From positions 1 to 21,252 of the IMG/VR virus record IMGVR_UViG_3300025771_004295: 21,252 bases of DNA; one strand, given 5' to 3'. This DNA is from a virus. Below are positions 8,039 to 15,323 of this stretch, piece by piece. Positions within the stretch are counted from its first letter, which is position 1. Every line of letters begins with the position of its first letter. The notes below the pieces were generated by a model. The model saw only the letters and a list, made by a program, of their open reading frames with translations, had not been told where the DNA came from and made no database searches. Made by a program: the position numbers and the translations under genes.

Positions 8039-10536
8039 TGGCAATTAATTTTACAGACAGTCCCGCAGATGGAGCAACGCAAGTAATCAGCGGAAAAACT
8101 TACACATACAATAGTGCAAAAAATAAGTGGGATACTACAGCTACAGAAGTTGTAGGCCCCACAGCTAAAACTTATGCAACTGTAAACGATTTGCCTGGAA
8201 CTGCACTAACAGGAGATCAAGCATTTGTAAGCGGCACAAATCGTCTTTACATTTGGAATGGTTCCGGTTGGTATAATATTGCACTTGTAAATAGCACTCC
8301 CACTTGGACTACTCAGCCTGATTCTTCTTATATACTTGCAAGTGATGGCACCGCAACTACAATTACAATTGTGGCTACAGATCCAGAAGGATTGCCGATT
8401 ACTTATAGTATTGCAAGCGATACTTCAGGTAGTATCGCTACAGTTACTCAGAATGCAAATGTATTTACGATTACTCCTTCTACAAACGATGTGAATGCAG
8501 GAACATTCTCACTTACATTCCGTGCAAGTGATGGAGTCAATATTGCGACAGCAGTAAGCAGCTTTACTTTACAGTTTATTATTGAAAATAGTAACTATAC
8601 GACTGCACTTATCACTTCTGTAGGTACGAATAATCAAGTTAATAATAATTTTATAGATTCAAGTACCAACAGTCATACGATTACTGCTACTGGAAATGTA
8701 ACTCAAAGTACGTTTAGCCCTTATCGACACGGCGGGTATAGTTATTACTGGGATGGAAGTGGAACAGACTATTTTCAGATCCTATCTCCTACTGCTGCAT
8801 TAGATTTTGGTACTGGCGATTTTACTATAGAGATGTGGGTCTGGCTAAATGATTTATCATCTGGAATCATTCTTGCAGACCTTCGTCCTTCAGAAACAAA
8901 CGGAAACCAATACATTGGTGCATTTTCTATCGGAACAGATGGAAACTATCAAGTTGCAACTGGTAACGTGCAACGCATTGTAACAACTGGCGGTCCTATT
9001 ACAGCCCGTAGCTGGCACCACATTGCTTTACAAAGAAATAGCGGTACGTTAGAAGCATACGTAGACGGTTCTAGAAATGCTACAGCCTCGTTTACCCAGT
9101 CACTAGATGCAAATAGATGGAGTTTGTTTAAAAACTCCTTTGCAGGTGGTGGGGTTGCAGATGCTGGGGGAGGATACCTTAAAGATTATCGAGTAGTAAA
9201 AGGCACTGCTGTTTATAGTGGTGCTACGTATGATGTACCAACTGAGTCCCTAACTGCTATATCTGGTACATCACTCTTACTTTTCTCTAATAGACCTACT
9301 TTTACATATGACGCGGCCGACACAGAATCTATAACATGGACGAATGGAGAGTTGGCTCCTTTCTCTCCTTATAAATATGAAAGATATTCTGCTGCAGACA
9401 ATGGCGGGTCTTTAACAAATGATGGAACCGGAACAAATTATTTAAGTGTAACCTCTAGTGATTTTGAATTTGGAACCTCAGATGATTTTGTAATAGAAGC
9501 GTGGGTATATCCAACAGCAACTCCTAGTGGTGCAGCTCAAGTTGTTGATAATAGAGGCGCGGCAAATGGATTAAATTTAGCTTTTACCTCCTCTAATCAA
9601 TTCGCTAGTTATTCTGAGCCTCTCTCGTCGCAATTAACAGGAACAACAAAAACATTAAATCAATGGTATCATGTAGCTGTTGTTAGATATAACGGAACAA
9701 GAAAATTATTTGTAAATGGAGTATCGGAAGCAAGTGTATCAGATACAGGAGATTATAACTCAAATAGTCTTATTATTGCTAGCCGTTACTCTCAAGATCA
9801 ACAAGCATGGGCTGGAAACATCTCAGATCTCCGAATTATTCGAGGTACGATTCCTAGCGCATATCAAGGAACTTCTTTAACTATTCCTACTACACCATTA
9901 ACAGCTATCACTAATACTAAACTTCTTCTTAGTGGTACAAACGCAGGCATCATTGATAAGTCGCAGTCATTGCAAACATTAACACTCAGTGGTGATGTGA
10001 AGTCATCTACAACTCAGAGCAAGTACCTAACTTCGTCAATGTATTTTGATGGGACGGGTGATAGCATCTCTACCTCTGATAGTGCAGAGCTTGGAACTGG
10101 AGATTTTACTTTAGAGGCTTGGGTATACCCAACAACGTTAAATTCTAACGACACATTTATAGCAGAGCATTGGTCAGGCACTACCGCTGGATTTATTTTT
10201 AGGGCACACACGAACAACTATTTAAGTTTGTTCGACGGCACTACAAATCGGGCAAGCAGTACGGCAATTGTCACTAATCAATGGCAACACGTCGCGGCTA
10301 GTCGAGAAAACGGAACTTTAAAGTTGTTTATTGATGGAACGCAAGTTTTGAGCGTTGCTACTTCTAGTAGTTTAACCGGTCCCGGATCAGGAGAATCTGT
10401 AACTGTGGGGGCAATAACTACAAGCAGTGGGTTTGCTAATTACTTTACTGGTTATATATCAGATGCGCGCATCACCAAAGGCGTCGCTCGATACACAGCA
10501 AACTTCACACCACCCACAGCAGCGTTACAGGGATAA
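8038..10536 (+). CDS. Tail fibre/adhesin paralogue 5, Ig-like plus three LamG-like domains
   Basis: 832 residues from the ATG at 8038, whose A is also the last base of gene 4's TAA stop. GAGG lies eight bases upstream, and an in-frame GTG at 8029 would only add three residues before the conserved MAINFTDSPADG. Layout: N-terminal module (1-31), RLYIWNGSGWYNIAL (69-83), an Ig/cadherin-like domain (about 87-182) with DPEGLPITYSI, and LamG-like repeats near 232-400, 450-630 and 665-820. It lacks the GDLW module and the collagen-like linker of genes 1, 3 and 4. The C-terminal tail RYTANFTPPTAALQG matches genes 2 and 3. It ends with tandem TAA stops and runs straight into the hairpin terminator, so it is the last gene of its transcription unit. 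Likely role: virion adhesin, by homology with its neighbours. Confidence 0.82.
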   Translation: MAINFTDSPADGATQVISGKTYTYNSAKNKWDTTATEVVGPTAKTYATVNDLPGTALTGDQAFVSGTNRLYIWNGSGWYNIALVNSTPTWTTQPDSSYILASDGTATTITIVATDPEGLPITYSIASDTSGSIATVTQNANVFTITPSTNDVNAGTFSLTFRASDGVNIATAVSSFTLQFIIENSNYTTALITSVGTNNQVNNNFIDSSTNSHTITATGNVTQSTFSPYRHGGYSYYWDGSGTDYFQILSPTAALDFGTGDFTIEMWVWLNDLSSGIILADLRPSETNGNQYIGAFSIGTDGNYQVATGNVQRIVTTGGPITARSWHHIALQRNSGTLEAYVDGSRNATASFTQSLDANRWSLFKNSFAGGGVADAGGGYLKDYRVVKGTAVYSGATYDVPTESLTAISGTSLLLFSNRPTFTYDAADTESITWTNGELAPFSPYKYERYSAADNGGSLTNDGTGTNYLSVTSSDFEFGTSDDFVIEAWVYPTATPSGAAQVVDNRGAANGLNLAFTSSNQFASYSEPLSSQLTGTTKTLNQWYHVAVVRYNGTRKLFVNGVSEASVSDTGDYNSNSLIIASRYSQDQQAWAGNISDLRIIRGTIPSAYQGTSLTIPTTPLTAITNTKLLLSGTNAGIIDKSQSLQTLTLSGDVKSSTTQSKYLTSSMYFDGTGDSISTSDSAELGTGDFTLEAWVYPTTLNSNDTFIAEHWSGTTAGFIFRAHTNNYLSLFDGTTNRASSTAIVTNQWQHVAASRENGTLKLFIDGTQVLSVATSSSLTGPGSGESVTVGAITTSSGFANYFTGYISDARITKGVARYTANFTPPTAALQG
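10474..10533 (+). repeat. 60-bp gene-end cassette, copy 3 (gene 5)
   Basis: Third copy. Its last codons are CAGGGA, so a Shine-Dalgarno-like sequence remains, but no gene follows: tandem stops and the terminator hairpin come next. This looks like a leftover of the repeated gene-cassette organisation. Confidence 0.82.
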
Positions 10537-10538
10537 TA

Positions 10539-10563
10539 AAAAAGGGGCTTATTGCCCCTTTTT
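10539..10563. terminator. Bidirectional intrinsic terminator between convergent operons
   Basis: A perfect 10-bp stem, AAAAAGGGGC (10539-10548) with GCCCCTTTTT (10554-10563), and a five-base loop TTATT. Read on either strand it gives a GC-rich hairpin followed by a T-run. It sits right after gene 5 on the plus strand. On the minus strand the hairpin overlaps the end of the 84-aa gene, whose TAA stop falls in the loop and whose last codons (Lys-Gly-Gln) form one arm. Confidence 0.9.
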
Positions 10564-10803
10564 CATTTCTTCTTGAAGTGCGATACTAAATCCTTTTATA
10601 GCCATTTCAAGACGTTGAACTTTTAAATGTTCTTGTTCAAGTTGCTGTTGTAAGTCTTGAATTTGAGCCAAATATGTTATTGCTCTTTCAGATAAATTAT
10701 TTGGATCAACCCCTTCACTTTTTACTTTTGGCTGACGAGCTAAATTATCGGGGGACTCTTCCCACCCCTCTTCTGGGGCCAAGGGAATATCAATATCACT
10801 CAT
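10549..10803 (-). CDS. Small coiled-coil protein of unknown function (84 aa)
   Basis: Acidic N-terminal half (MSDIDIPLAPEEGWEESPDN) followed by a predicted amphipathic coiled coil from about residue 38 to 80 (ITYLAQIQDLQQQLEQEH, then RLEMAIKGFSIALQEEM). No enzyme motif, signal peptide or membrane segment is seen. The start is supported by AGGAGG nine bases upstream. It overlaps the end of the 88-aa gene by eight bases and is last in the minus-strand operon, with its stop in the terminator loop. Its C-terminal half lines up with the 88-aa neighbour (Y--Q-Q-L, then RLE----GF---L--E), so the two look like diverged tandem duplicates. Function unknown; a small oligomerising accessory protein is a guess from the coiled coil. 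Confidence 0.8.
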   Translation of the reverse strand: MSDIDIPLAPEEGWEESPDNLARQPKVKSEGVDPNNLSERAITYLAQIQDLQQQLEQEHLKVQRLEMAIKGFSIALQEEMKKGQ

Positions 10804-11062
10804 CTTTAGCGGCCTCCTCTACATCAATCTCCGGTATGGGAGTTATTTCTTCGCTTTCTTTATTTATTTCAAGTCTTAACAAGTTAATAAACCCTTCTCT
10901 AGAAAGCTCCAGTCTGTGCGTGGCACTTTGAGAAGCGGTTATTTCCTTGTTCAGTGTTTGTAGTTGTCCTACATAATATTTTGCTAGATCGGGTAAATCT
11001 GCATAGATATACTCTTCTCCGTCAAAAGTTATTTTTGGACGATCTTCAATTTCTTCAGTCAT
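10796..11062 (-). CDS. Small coiled-coil protein, paralogue of the downstream gene (88 aa)
   Basis: Begins with a beta-like segment PKITFDGEEYIYADLPD, then a helical coiled-coil segment (about 29-68) and an acidic tail (EEITPIPEIDVEEAAKDE). The pattern of 'K-T-DG-EY--DLP' followed by a heptad-rich helix recalls small uncharacterised proteins common in cyanophage-type genomes; this match is from memory and tentative. AGGA lies seven bases before the ATG, overlapping the stop codon of nrdB, so translation probably follows nrdB directly. No catalytic residues are recognisable. Related to the 84-aa gene in its helix (HRLELSREGFINLLRLEI versus QRLEMAIKGFSIALQEEM). Confidence 0.8.
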   Translation of the reverse strand: MTEEIEDRPKITFDGEEYIYADLPDLAKYYVGQLQTLNKEITASQSATHRLELSREGFINLLRLEINKESEEITPIPEIDVEEAAKDE

Positions 11063-11071
11063 AATTTATTC

Positions 11072-12034
11072 CTATTTAAATATATCTTGCCAGTTTCCAG
11101 TAGTGCTCGCACGAGCATACTCTGTGGCACGGTTTTCAAAAAAGTTAGTATGCTCTACTCCATTCAACATATAGTCAAGCCAGGGTAAAGGATTATTTTC
11201 ACTTCCAAATATTTTCTTCATTCCAAGACCTAAAAGCCTACGGTCTGCAATGTATCGAATATATTCTTTTACTTCCTCTGGAGTCAAATCAGGTATAGAT
11301 GCTCCAGCAAAGCATAAATCAATAAAAGCATCTTCTAATTCTACAGTACGCTCTGCAGCACAATAAATCTCATACTTTAGATCATCGTTCCACAGCTCGG
11401 GATGCTCTTTTATGAATGTTCGAAACAATTGACTCATACCTTCTACATGAAGAGTTTCGTCACGAACTGACCAAGTTATAATTTGCCCCATACCTTTCAT
11501 AAGGTTATGTCTTGGAAAATTCAGTAGAATTGCAAAACTACTAAATAATTGTACTCCTTCTGTAAATCCAGAGTAAATTGCCATAGTTTTTGCAATATTC
11601 ATTGGACTGTCCATTCCAAAATTTGAAAGGTACTCGTGTTTATCCATCATTTCTTTATGCTCAAAAAACTTTTGGTATTCGTCGTCTCCAAAACCAAGAG
11701 TTTCAAGCAATAAAGAGTAAGCTTCTTGGTGCACCGCTTCCATTGCTGCAAAAGCAGATAGCATCATTCTTACTTCAGGCTGCTTAAATGTAGGCAGATA
11801 GTGTTTTGCATATCCACAGCAAACATCTACATCAGCCTGTGTAAAAAATCTAAAAATTTGATTAATAAGTCTGCGATTCTCAGGAGTTAGTTTATCCCTA
11901 TAGTCTCGAAGATCATCAGCAAGATTTACTTCGTCAGGAAGCCAGTGCATGTGCTGTTGTGTTTTATAATGTTCATAAGCCCACGGATAATTAAATGGCT
12001 TATAATATTCTCTTTCATGTAACAAATTACTCAT
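11072..12034 (-). CDS. nrdB: Class Ia ribonucleotide reductase beta subunit
   Basis: Supplies the tyrosyl radical for reduction of ribonucleoside diphosphates to deoxy forms, working with the NrdA encoded just upstream. 320 residues, somewhat shorter than E. coli NrdB (376). Diiron ligands can be assigned as D68, E99, H102, E159, E193 and H196, and the radical tyrosine as Y106, in the MEAVHQEAY helix; RDETLHVEG carries the last two ligands. All key residues are present, so the protein should be active. I chose the ATG at 12034 because GAGGG lies five bases upstream and it is one base from the nrdA stop; a GTG at 12046 is also in frame but would overlap nrdA and lacks a ribosome site. The conserved C-terminal residues end WQDIFK. 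Cytoplasmic; provides dNTPs for phage replication. Confidence 0.96.
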   Translation of the reverse strand: MSNLLHEREYYKPFNYPWAYEHYKTQQHMHWLPDEVNLADDLRDYRDKLTPENRRLINQIFRFFTQADVDVCCGYAKHYLPTFKQPEVRMMLSAFAAMEAVHQEAYSLLLETLGFGDDEYQKFFEHKEMMDKHEYLSNFGMDSPMNIAKTMAIYSGFTEGVQLFSSFAILLNFPRHNLMKGMGQIITWSVRDETLHVEGMSQLFRTFIKEHPELWNDDLKYEIYCAAERTVELEDAFIDLCFAGASIPDLTPEEVKEYIRYIADRRLLGLGMKKIFGSENNPLPWLDYMLNGVEHTNFFENRATEYARASTTGNWQDIFK

Positions 12035-12035
12035 A

Positions 12036-13817
12036 TTAACCCTCACACGCTAAACACGCGCCTTCGTCAATGCTATCAAAAATGTACTGACGTAATGCTT
12101 CATCAGATACTTTTTCTGCTCGCTTGTACGCTTCACTTCTTAAATAATATAAAGTTTTTACTTTCTTTTTCCATGCCATCATATGAATAGCATGAAGTTC
12201 TTGCTTTGATACATTTGCAGGAAAAAATACATTTAAAGATTGACTTTGACAGATATATTGTTGTCGATCGGCTGCAAGATCGATAACCCATCTTTGGTCA
12301 ATTTCCACTGCAGTTTTAAAGACGTCTTTTGTCCAATCATCAAGAAAGTCAAGATGTTGAACCGAACCGCCGTTTGTAATAATTCCTTTCCATACTTCAT
12401 CTGTATCTTCTCCTAACTCTTGAAGAATGTGCTCTAGATATTCATTTTTTTGTAAGCTGGATCCTGATTTAGTTTTTTGAGTAAACGCATTAGCGCGATA
12501 AGGCTCGATACTTGGACTAGTATTACCGCAAATAATGGAACTACTAGCATTAGGAGCAACAGCGAGCAAATGAACGTTCCGAACTCCATAACCAACTGCA
12601 TCAGGTGCTTCACCCCTTTCAATAGCCAATTCACGAGTTGCACGATCCGCCTCCGATTTTATGTGCTTAAACATTCTCATGTTTGCACTCTTTGCCATTA
12701 TACCTTCAAATGGTTGATTGTGTCTTTGCAAGTAGGCATGAAATCCCATTGCACCTAGTCCAATACTTCTTTCTTGCATAGCACTATGTGCAGCTCTCCA
12801 TAGCTCTCGAGGTGCGTTATCAATAAAGTAAGTCAATACATTATCAAGCATTCCAATTAGATCAGGAATAAAAAGAGGATTATGCTGCCATTCATCAAAC
12901 TCTTCCAGATTTACACTTGACAAGCAGCATACTGCTGTTCTATCTTCTGCTGTAGCAAGTGTAATCTCACTACAAAGATTTGAATGATGTACTTTTAGTC
13001 CTTTCTCTTTTTGACAATCAGGCAAGGCATCTTGTACGGTATCCCCAAACATAATGTAAGGTTCTCCGGTTTCTACACGATTTTGAATAAGTTTTACCCA
13101 AAGTGTTTTTGCAGACACAGTTTTTACAATACGACCCGTATGAGGATCACGAAGATCCCAGCTATCGTCAAATCCTTCCTCTCTTGTAGCCCCTTCTATA
13201 AGGGCCATAAATCTATCTGGTACCACCACTCCATGATGTAGATTAGTAGACTTGCGGTTAATATCGCCTCCAGTGGGTTTTCGAACATCTAAAAATTCCT
13301 CTATTTCAGGGTGGGACATATCGAGATATGCTGCATAGCTACCTCGTCGAGTGACGCCTTGACTAAATGCAAGCATTTCGGCATCAACAACTTTCATAAA
13401 CGGAATAACTCCAGTACTCTCGGAGCCATTGCTCGTTTTCGAGCCTACACTCCGAACCCCGTTCCAACATCCTCCGACACCTCCGCCAACACTACTTAAA
13501 AAAGCATTCTCGGTGTAATGATTTGTGATGCCTTCGCGACTGTCCTCTACATAGTTTAGGAAACAACTAATTGGCAATCCTCGAGTAGTCCCTCCATTTG
13601 AAAGAACCGGGGTACTAAACATAAACCAAAGTTTACTAGCATAGTCATATAGTCTCTGAGCATGAGCTTCATCATTAGCAAATGCTTTTGCAGCACGCGC
13701 GAAAGCATCTTGAGGTGATAACTCACCATCAATCATGTATCTATCTGATAAAGTTTTTTTACTAAATTCAGAAAGATACGCGTCTCGCGCATAATCAACT
13801 TTTATATTATAACTCAC
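12036..13817 (-). CDS. nrdA: Class Ia ribonucleotide reductase alpha subunit without ATP-cone
   Basis: Catalytic subunit that reduces ribonucleotides. 593 residues against 761 in E. coli. The protein begins directly in the helical domain before STPVLSNGGTTRGLPISCF, so the N-terminal ATP-cone that senses ATP/dATP is missing. Active-site elements are present: C85 and C297 (redox pair), N280, C282 and E284 in NLCSEI, the APNASSSIICGNTSPSIEP loop (421-439), Y557-Y558 for radical transfer, and the C-terminal C588/C591 pair (CLAC) that passes electrons from thioredoxin or glutaredoxin. The start is GTG, with GGGAG eight bases upstream, and it overlaps the exonuclease gene by 11 bases. nrdB follows one base after its stop. 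Confidence 0.96.
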   Translation of the reverse strand: MSYNIKVDYARDAYLSEFSKKTLSDRYMIDGELSPQDAFARAAKAFANDEAHAQRLYDYASKLWFMFSTPVLSNGGTTRGLPISCFLNYVEDSREGITNHYTENAFLSSVGGGVGGCWNGVRSVGSKTSNGSESTGVIPFMKVVDAEMLAFSQGVTRRGSYAAYLDMSHPEIEEFLDVRKPTGGDINRKSTNLHHGVVVPDRFMALIEGATREEGFDDSWDLRDPHTGRIVKTVSAKTLWVKLIQNRVETGEPYIMFGDTVQDALPDCQKEKGLKVHHSNLCSEITLATAEDRTAVCCLSSVNLEEFDEWQHNPLFIPDLIGMLDNVLTYFIDNAPRELWRAAHSAMQERSIGLGAMGFHAYLQRHNQPFEGIMAKSANMRMFKHIKSEADRATRELAIERGEAPDAVGYGVRNVHLLAVAPNASSSIICGNTSPSIEPYRANAFTQKTKSGSSLQKNEYLEHILQELGEDTDEVWKGIITNGGSVQHLDFLDDWTKDVFKTAVEIDQRWVIDLAADRQQYICQSQSLNVFFPANVSKQELHAIHMMAWKKKVKTLYYLRSEAYKRAEKVSDEALRQYIFDSIDEGACLACEG

Positions 13818-14640
13818 CCAACATTCTCCCTCGAATATCTTCTAAGTAATTTTTACCTAGAGCATCATCACAGTATGTGATTAAATCCATTAATTCATAG
13901 TTTCTTAATATTTGATCTGGATTTTCATTAAGTCCTTGAATAAATTTATATCTACTATTTATAGGAATTGCTTCATATATATCATAAGCACTTCCATACT
14001 CTTTTACCAAGCTTACAGCTCTTTTTGGTCCGATACCTGGAAACCCTTCAACATTATCGCCCTTGTCTCCCATTAAACATTTTACGGAGATATATTCTTC
14101 CGGCGTACAGTCGTAGTGTGTATCCCAGTTTTCTAGCGTAACTTCCTTCCTCGTTACATAAGAAAATCTACTAACATCTTCTTTTATTAGTAGGTCCCAG
14201 TCTCGGTCACTTGAGATTAGCCAAATAGATCCTAAATTATACTTTTCTTTGTATTTTACAAGGTGGGCTGCAATATCATCTGCCTCCACTCCTTGATATC
14301 GAAGCACCATGTAATTTTCTGCGGCTACTTCTAGACTTGCTTCATACTCTTCAAAAAACTCTTCAAAAGCAATCTTTTCTTCTTCTGTTTGCTCTGCAAA
14401 CTTATCTTTTCGATTTTGCTTATACTTATCGCTTATAATTTTTCTATAAGAAGAGGAGCCCCAATCTGATGCAACTATAATACGACTACATGAGTAAGAT
14501 ACTGCTAAACTTTGTATTGTTCTATCAAAGTCATATCGAAAGTCTGTTCTTCCTTGGTGCTTCCATCTAAAAGCTAAGTTCAGGGCGTCTACAATTAGCG
14601 TTGAGTTTGACTCAAGCTTTTCATTGAAACTGAATCCCAT
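13807..14640 (-). CDS. 5'-3' exonuclease / flap endonuclease (RNase H-like phage family)
   Basis: 277 residues with the PIN-like FEN fold: LIVDALNLAFR (D18), GVEADDIAAHLV (E119, D121, D122), ISSDRDWDLL (D145, D147) and GDKGDNVEGFPGIGPKRA (D192, D195), the last running into the helix-three-turn-helix DNA-binding segment. These acidic residues bind the two metal ions in T4 RNase H, T5 D15 and the N-terminal domain of bacterial Pol I. Expected role: removing RNA primers and 5' flaps from Okazaki fragments. The visible polymerase C-terminus is encoded some 6 kb away, so this is a separate gene. The ATG is preceded by GGAG ten bases away, and the gene overlaps the resolvase-like gene by 20 bases and nrdA by 11. 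Confidence 0.93.
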   Translation of the reverse strand: MGFSFNEKLESNSTLIVDALNLAFRWKHQGRTDFRYDFDRTIQSLAVSYSCSRIIVASDWGSSSYRKIISDKYKQNRKDKFAEQTEEEKIAFEEFFEEYEASLEVAAENYMVLRYQGVEADDIAAHLVKYKEKYNLGSIWLISSDRDWDLLIKEDVSRFSYVTRKEVTLENWDTHYDCTPEEYISVKCLMGDKGDNVEGFPGIGPKRAVSLVKEYGSAYDIYEAIPINSRYKFIQGLNENPDQILRNYELMDLITYCDDALGKNYLEDIRGRMLGEL

Positions 14641-15079
14641 TTTTTAAAAACTCCACTGTTTCTGATTCTAGCCAAACTTCAGCAAGAAGAACAAAACAAT
14701 TTAAAAACTGTATGTATATCCAATCTTCTGTTTGCTTTGGCTGTAAATGTGTGACTACAAATACGGGCGAACGATTATATTTAAAAAATAAAAGAGGTTC
14801 TTGGTCTCCTCCTTCCGCTTGTACTTGTATTTTTTTCCACCATCTTATAAGATTATTTGTTTTTTTCGCGGTAAATATTTTATCTGAAAGGGGCGAATCA
14901 GAGTAGTTTTTTACTTCAATACAAAAACGATTTTTTTCATTTGGAACATACAAATCGCCTTTTAAATACTCTAATGCTCCCGACGCAGGAACTCGTTCAA
15001 ACTGTAATCCAGTTGCAGTTCTTAGCATATCTCGTACTAAATATTCTCCCCGCGCTCCTTTTGCTCTACTGTCGACCAT
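14621..15079 (-). CDS. Hjc-like Holliday junction resolvase (PD-(D/E)XK nuclease)
   Basis: 152 residues from the ATG at 15079 (a TTG two codons upstream is also possible). The early part fits archaeal Hjc-type resolvases: AKGARGEYLVRDML with E12, VPASGALEYLKGDLYV with S33 and D42, and FCIEVKNY with the E55-x-K57 catalytic pair. These residues make up the PD-(D/E)XK metal site. The remainder is an alpha/beta stretch with many aromatics. Family role: cutting four-way junctions. Its position beside the Mre11/Rad50-type pair and the flap nuclease supports branch resolution or debranching before packaging. A more general phage-encoded PD-(D/E)XK endonuclease remains possible, since specificity cannot be read from the motif. 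Confidence 0.82.
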   Translation of the reverse strand: MVDSRAKGARGEYLVRDMLRTATGLQFERVPASGALEYLKGDLYVPNEKNRFCIEVKNYSDSPLSDKIFTAKKTNNLIRWWKKIQVQAEGGDQEPLLFFKYNRSPVFVVTHLQPKQTEDWIYIQFLNCFVLLAEVWLESETVEFLKNGIQFQ

Positions 15080-15275
15080 TGTCAAGTTCTTCTAGTGCTT
15101 GAAACTTCTCTTGAGCTTCTGCTAATTTGGATATCTGGGTATCAATTGCGTCGATTATTTCGGGGTGCTCTCCAATACCAACTGGGTTTTCCAGATATAT
15201 CTCTATATTTGCCCGGGCTTCCTCGATCTGACCGAAGTACTTCGCCTTCAGGGCTGAAATTATTGCTTTCTTCAT
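15066..15275 (-). CDS. Small helical protein of unknown function (69 aa)
   Basis: MKKAIISALKAKYFGQIEEA, then IEIYLENPVGIGEHPEIIDA and a closing helix up to LEELDNGRQ. I recall similar small proteins with the YLENPVGIGEH motif in many phage genomes, usually annotated as hypothetical; that is memory, not a search. It appears to be three helices with a conserved turn at NPVGIGEHP and no catalytic signature. The ATG is preceded by purine-rich AAGAAGAAG. The stop lies inside the start region of the resolvase-like gene, a 14-base overlap. Two out-of-frame open frames over the same DNA (15095-15343 plus, 15142-15354 minus) are shadows. Confidence 0.8.
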   Translation of the reverse strand: MKKAIISALKAKYFGQIEEARANIEIYLENPVGIGEHPEIIDAIDTQISKLAEAQEKFQALEELDNGRQ

Positions 15276-15323
15276 TTTCTTCTTCTTGTAAACTCCATTG
15301 TCTGCGCTGTGATAGTTGTCTAT
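15276..15323 (-). other. Short untranslated gap between Rad50-like gene and 69-aa gene
   Basis: The longest intergenic gap in the window (48 bases). It contains a nine-codon frame (ATG GAG TTT ..., ending TGA over the next ATG) with no Shine-Dalgarno; I see no promoter, hairpin or RNA gene. Confidence 0.5.

Noticed and set aside
1-10536. Diversity-generating retroelement acting on the fibre genes
   Set aside because: Repeated segments suggested a template/variable repeat pair, but there is no reverse transcriptase in the window and the repeats are not adenine-specific variants.
12477-12758. 93-aa plus-strand open frame inside nrdA
   Set aside because: It lies antisense to a well-conserved part of NrdA, with no ribosome site or recognisable protein features.
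13806-13834. TATAAT-like box near the nrdA start
   Set aside because: The sequence at the -35 position matches the consensus at only about three of six bases and the box lies in coding sequence.
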